From positions 1-5,141 of the forward strand of contig JASHVT010000009.1 in NCBI GenBank assembly GCA_030039515.1: a DNA stretch of 5,141 nucleotides, in the 5' to 3' direction. A program made the translations under genes and the position numbers. The stretch is from Nitrososphaerales archaeon (GTDB taxonomy: Archaea > Thermoproteota > Nitrososphaeria > Nitrososphaerales > Gagatemarchaeaceae). The notes under the pieces are model-generated. The model saw only the letters and a program-made list of their open reading frames with translations. It did no database searches and was not told the DNA's origin. Positions 4,811 through 5,141 of the stretch are shown in pieces (the first letter of the stretch is position 1; every line of letters begins with the position of its first letter).

Positions 4811-5141
4811 TTGGCTGAAGAGGAGGCCCTGAAGGACAAGTGGGGAGTTGTGCACATCTATTCGAGCTACAACAACACTATCGTTCACATCACGGACCTC
4901 ACGGGTGCCGAGACCATCGCGTTCTCGTCCGGGGGCAGGCACGTCAAAGCTGACAGATTCGAATCGTCGCCGTACGCCGCCATGAGGAGCGCCTCCGCGG
5001 CCTCTGACTTGGCGAAGACCAAGGGAGTGACAGCGGTCCACATCAAGGTGAGAGCGGTAGGTGGCACAGGCCCGCGCACGCCAGGGCCGGGAGCGCAAGC
5101 GGCGATCAGGGCGATTGCGAGGGCCGGGTTCAGGATCGGCA
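4811..5141 (+). CDS. rps11: 30S ribosomal protein uS11 (S11), 3' end cut by window edge
   Basis: Platform protein of the small subunit near the mRNA exit (E-site) region; 110 residues are visible and about 20 C-terminal ones, normally a basic Arg/Gly-rich tail, lie beyond the window. Seen: WGVVHIYSSYNNTIVHITDL (11-30), TGAETIAFSSGGRHVKADRF (31-50), SSPYAAMRSASAASDLAK (52-69) and the signature VHIKVRAVGGTGPRTPGPG (76-94) followed by AAIRAIARAGFRIG (97-110). The start is TTG at 4811: a TAG codon is immediately upstream in frame and no ATG or GTG lies before the conserved N-terminus. It lies 6 nt after rps4. In many archaea rpoD follows next on the same strand; here rpoD is on the opposite strand, upstream of rps13. 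Confidence 0.97.
   Translation, partial: MAEEEALKDKWGVVHIYSSYNNTIVHITDLTGAETIAFSSGGRHVKADRFESSPYAAMRSASAASDLAKTKGVTAVHIKVRAVGGTGPRTPGPGAQAAIRAIARAGFRIG

Noticed and set aside
1..5141. Mobile element, CRISPR array, toxin-antitoxin or defence genes
   Set aside because: No transposase, integrase, phased repeats or relevant motifs; every long gene is a housekeeping gene in a compact operon.

Overview
The window is a stretch of archaeal chromosome carrying ten translation and transcription genes, read in two divergent blocks from a shared 181-bp intergenic region (3568-3748). Gene content is diagnostic of Archaea: RNA polymerase subunits RpoD and RpoN, eukaryote-like eL18, archaeal-type uS2, uS4, uS9, uS11, uS13 and uL13, and a MEMO-family protein. 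Coding DNA is rich in G+C (roughly 60% by eye) and the intergenic region is about 45% by hand count. Non-ATG starts dominate: five TTG, three GTG, two ATG. A member of the TACK group, possibly a Nitrososphaerota (thaumarchaeal) relative, is my best guess. It rests on gene order and a short RpoD, and is not proven here.

Left block, minus strand, in transcription order: rpoD (3567-2923), rpl18e (2926-2570), rpl13 (2580-2140), rps9 (2139-1711), rpoN (1704-1492), rps2 (1477-785) and a MEMO/AmmeMemoRadiSam protein B gene (767 to the window edge, 3' end missing). Genes overlap by 4-11 bp, abut exactly, or lie 6-17 nt apart, so this is almost certainly one operon. Right block, plus strand: rps13 (3749-4252), rps4 (4253-4804) and rps11 (4811 to the window edge, 3' end missing).

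In many archaea the order uS13-uS4-uS11-RpoD-eL18-uL13-uS9-RpoN-(RpoK-enolase)-uS2-MEMO is co-directional. Here it is broken between uS11 and RpoD: the three small-subunit genes point away from rpoD, and rpoK and enolase are absent between rpoN and rps2. The intergenic region holds a good BRE/TATA element for each direction. The rps13 TATA box sits where a leaderless transcript starting at its TTG codon would be expected. There are also two short inverted repeats, one direct repeat and two tiny possible leader ORFs.

I see no mobile element, CRISPR array, defence system, tRNA or rRNA. The window is ordinary core-genome sequence. The points worth a second look are the divergent regulatory region, the start-codon usage, the compact gene junctions and the RpoD that lacks the iron-sulfur domain.
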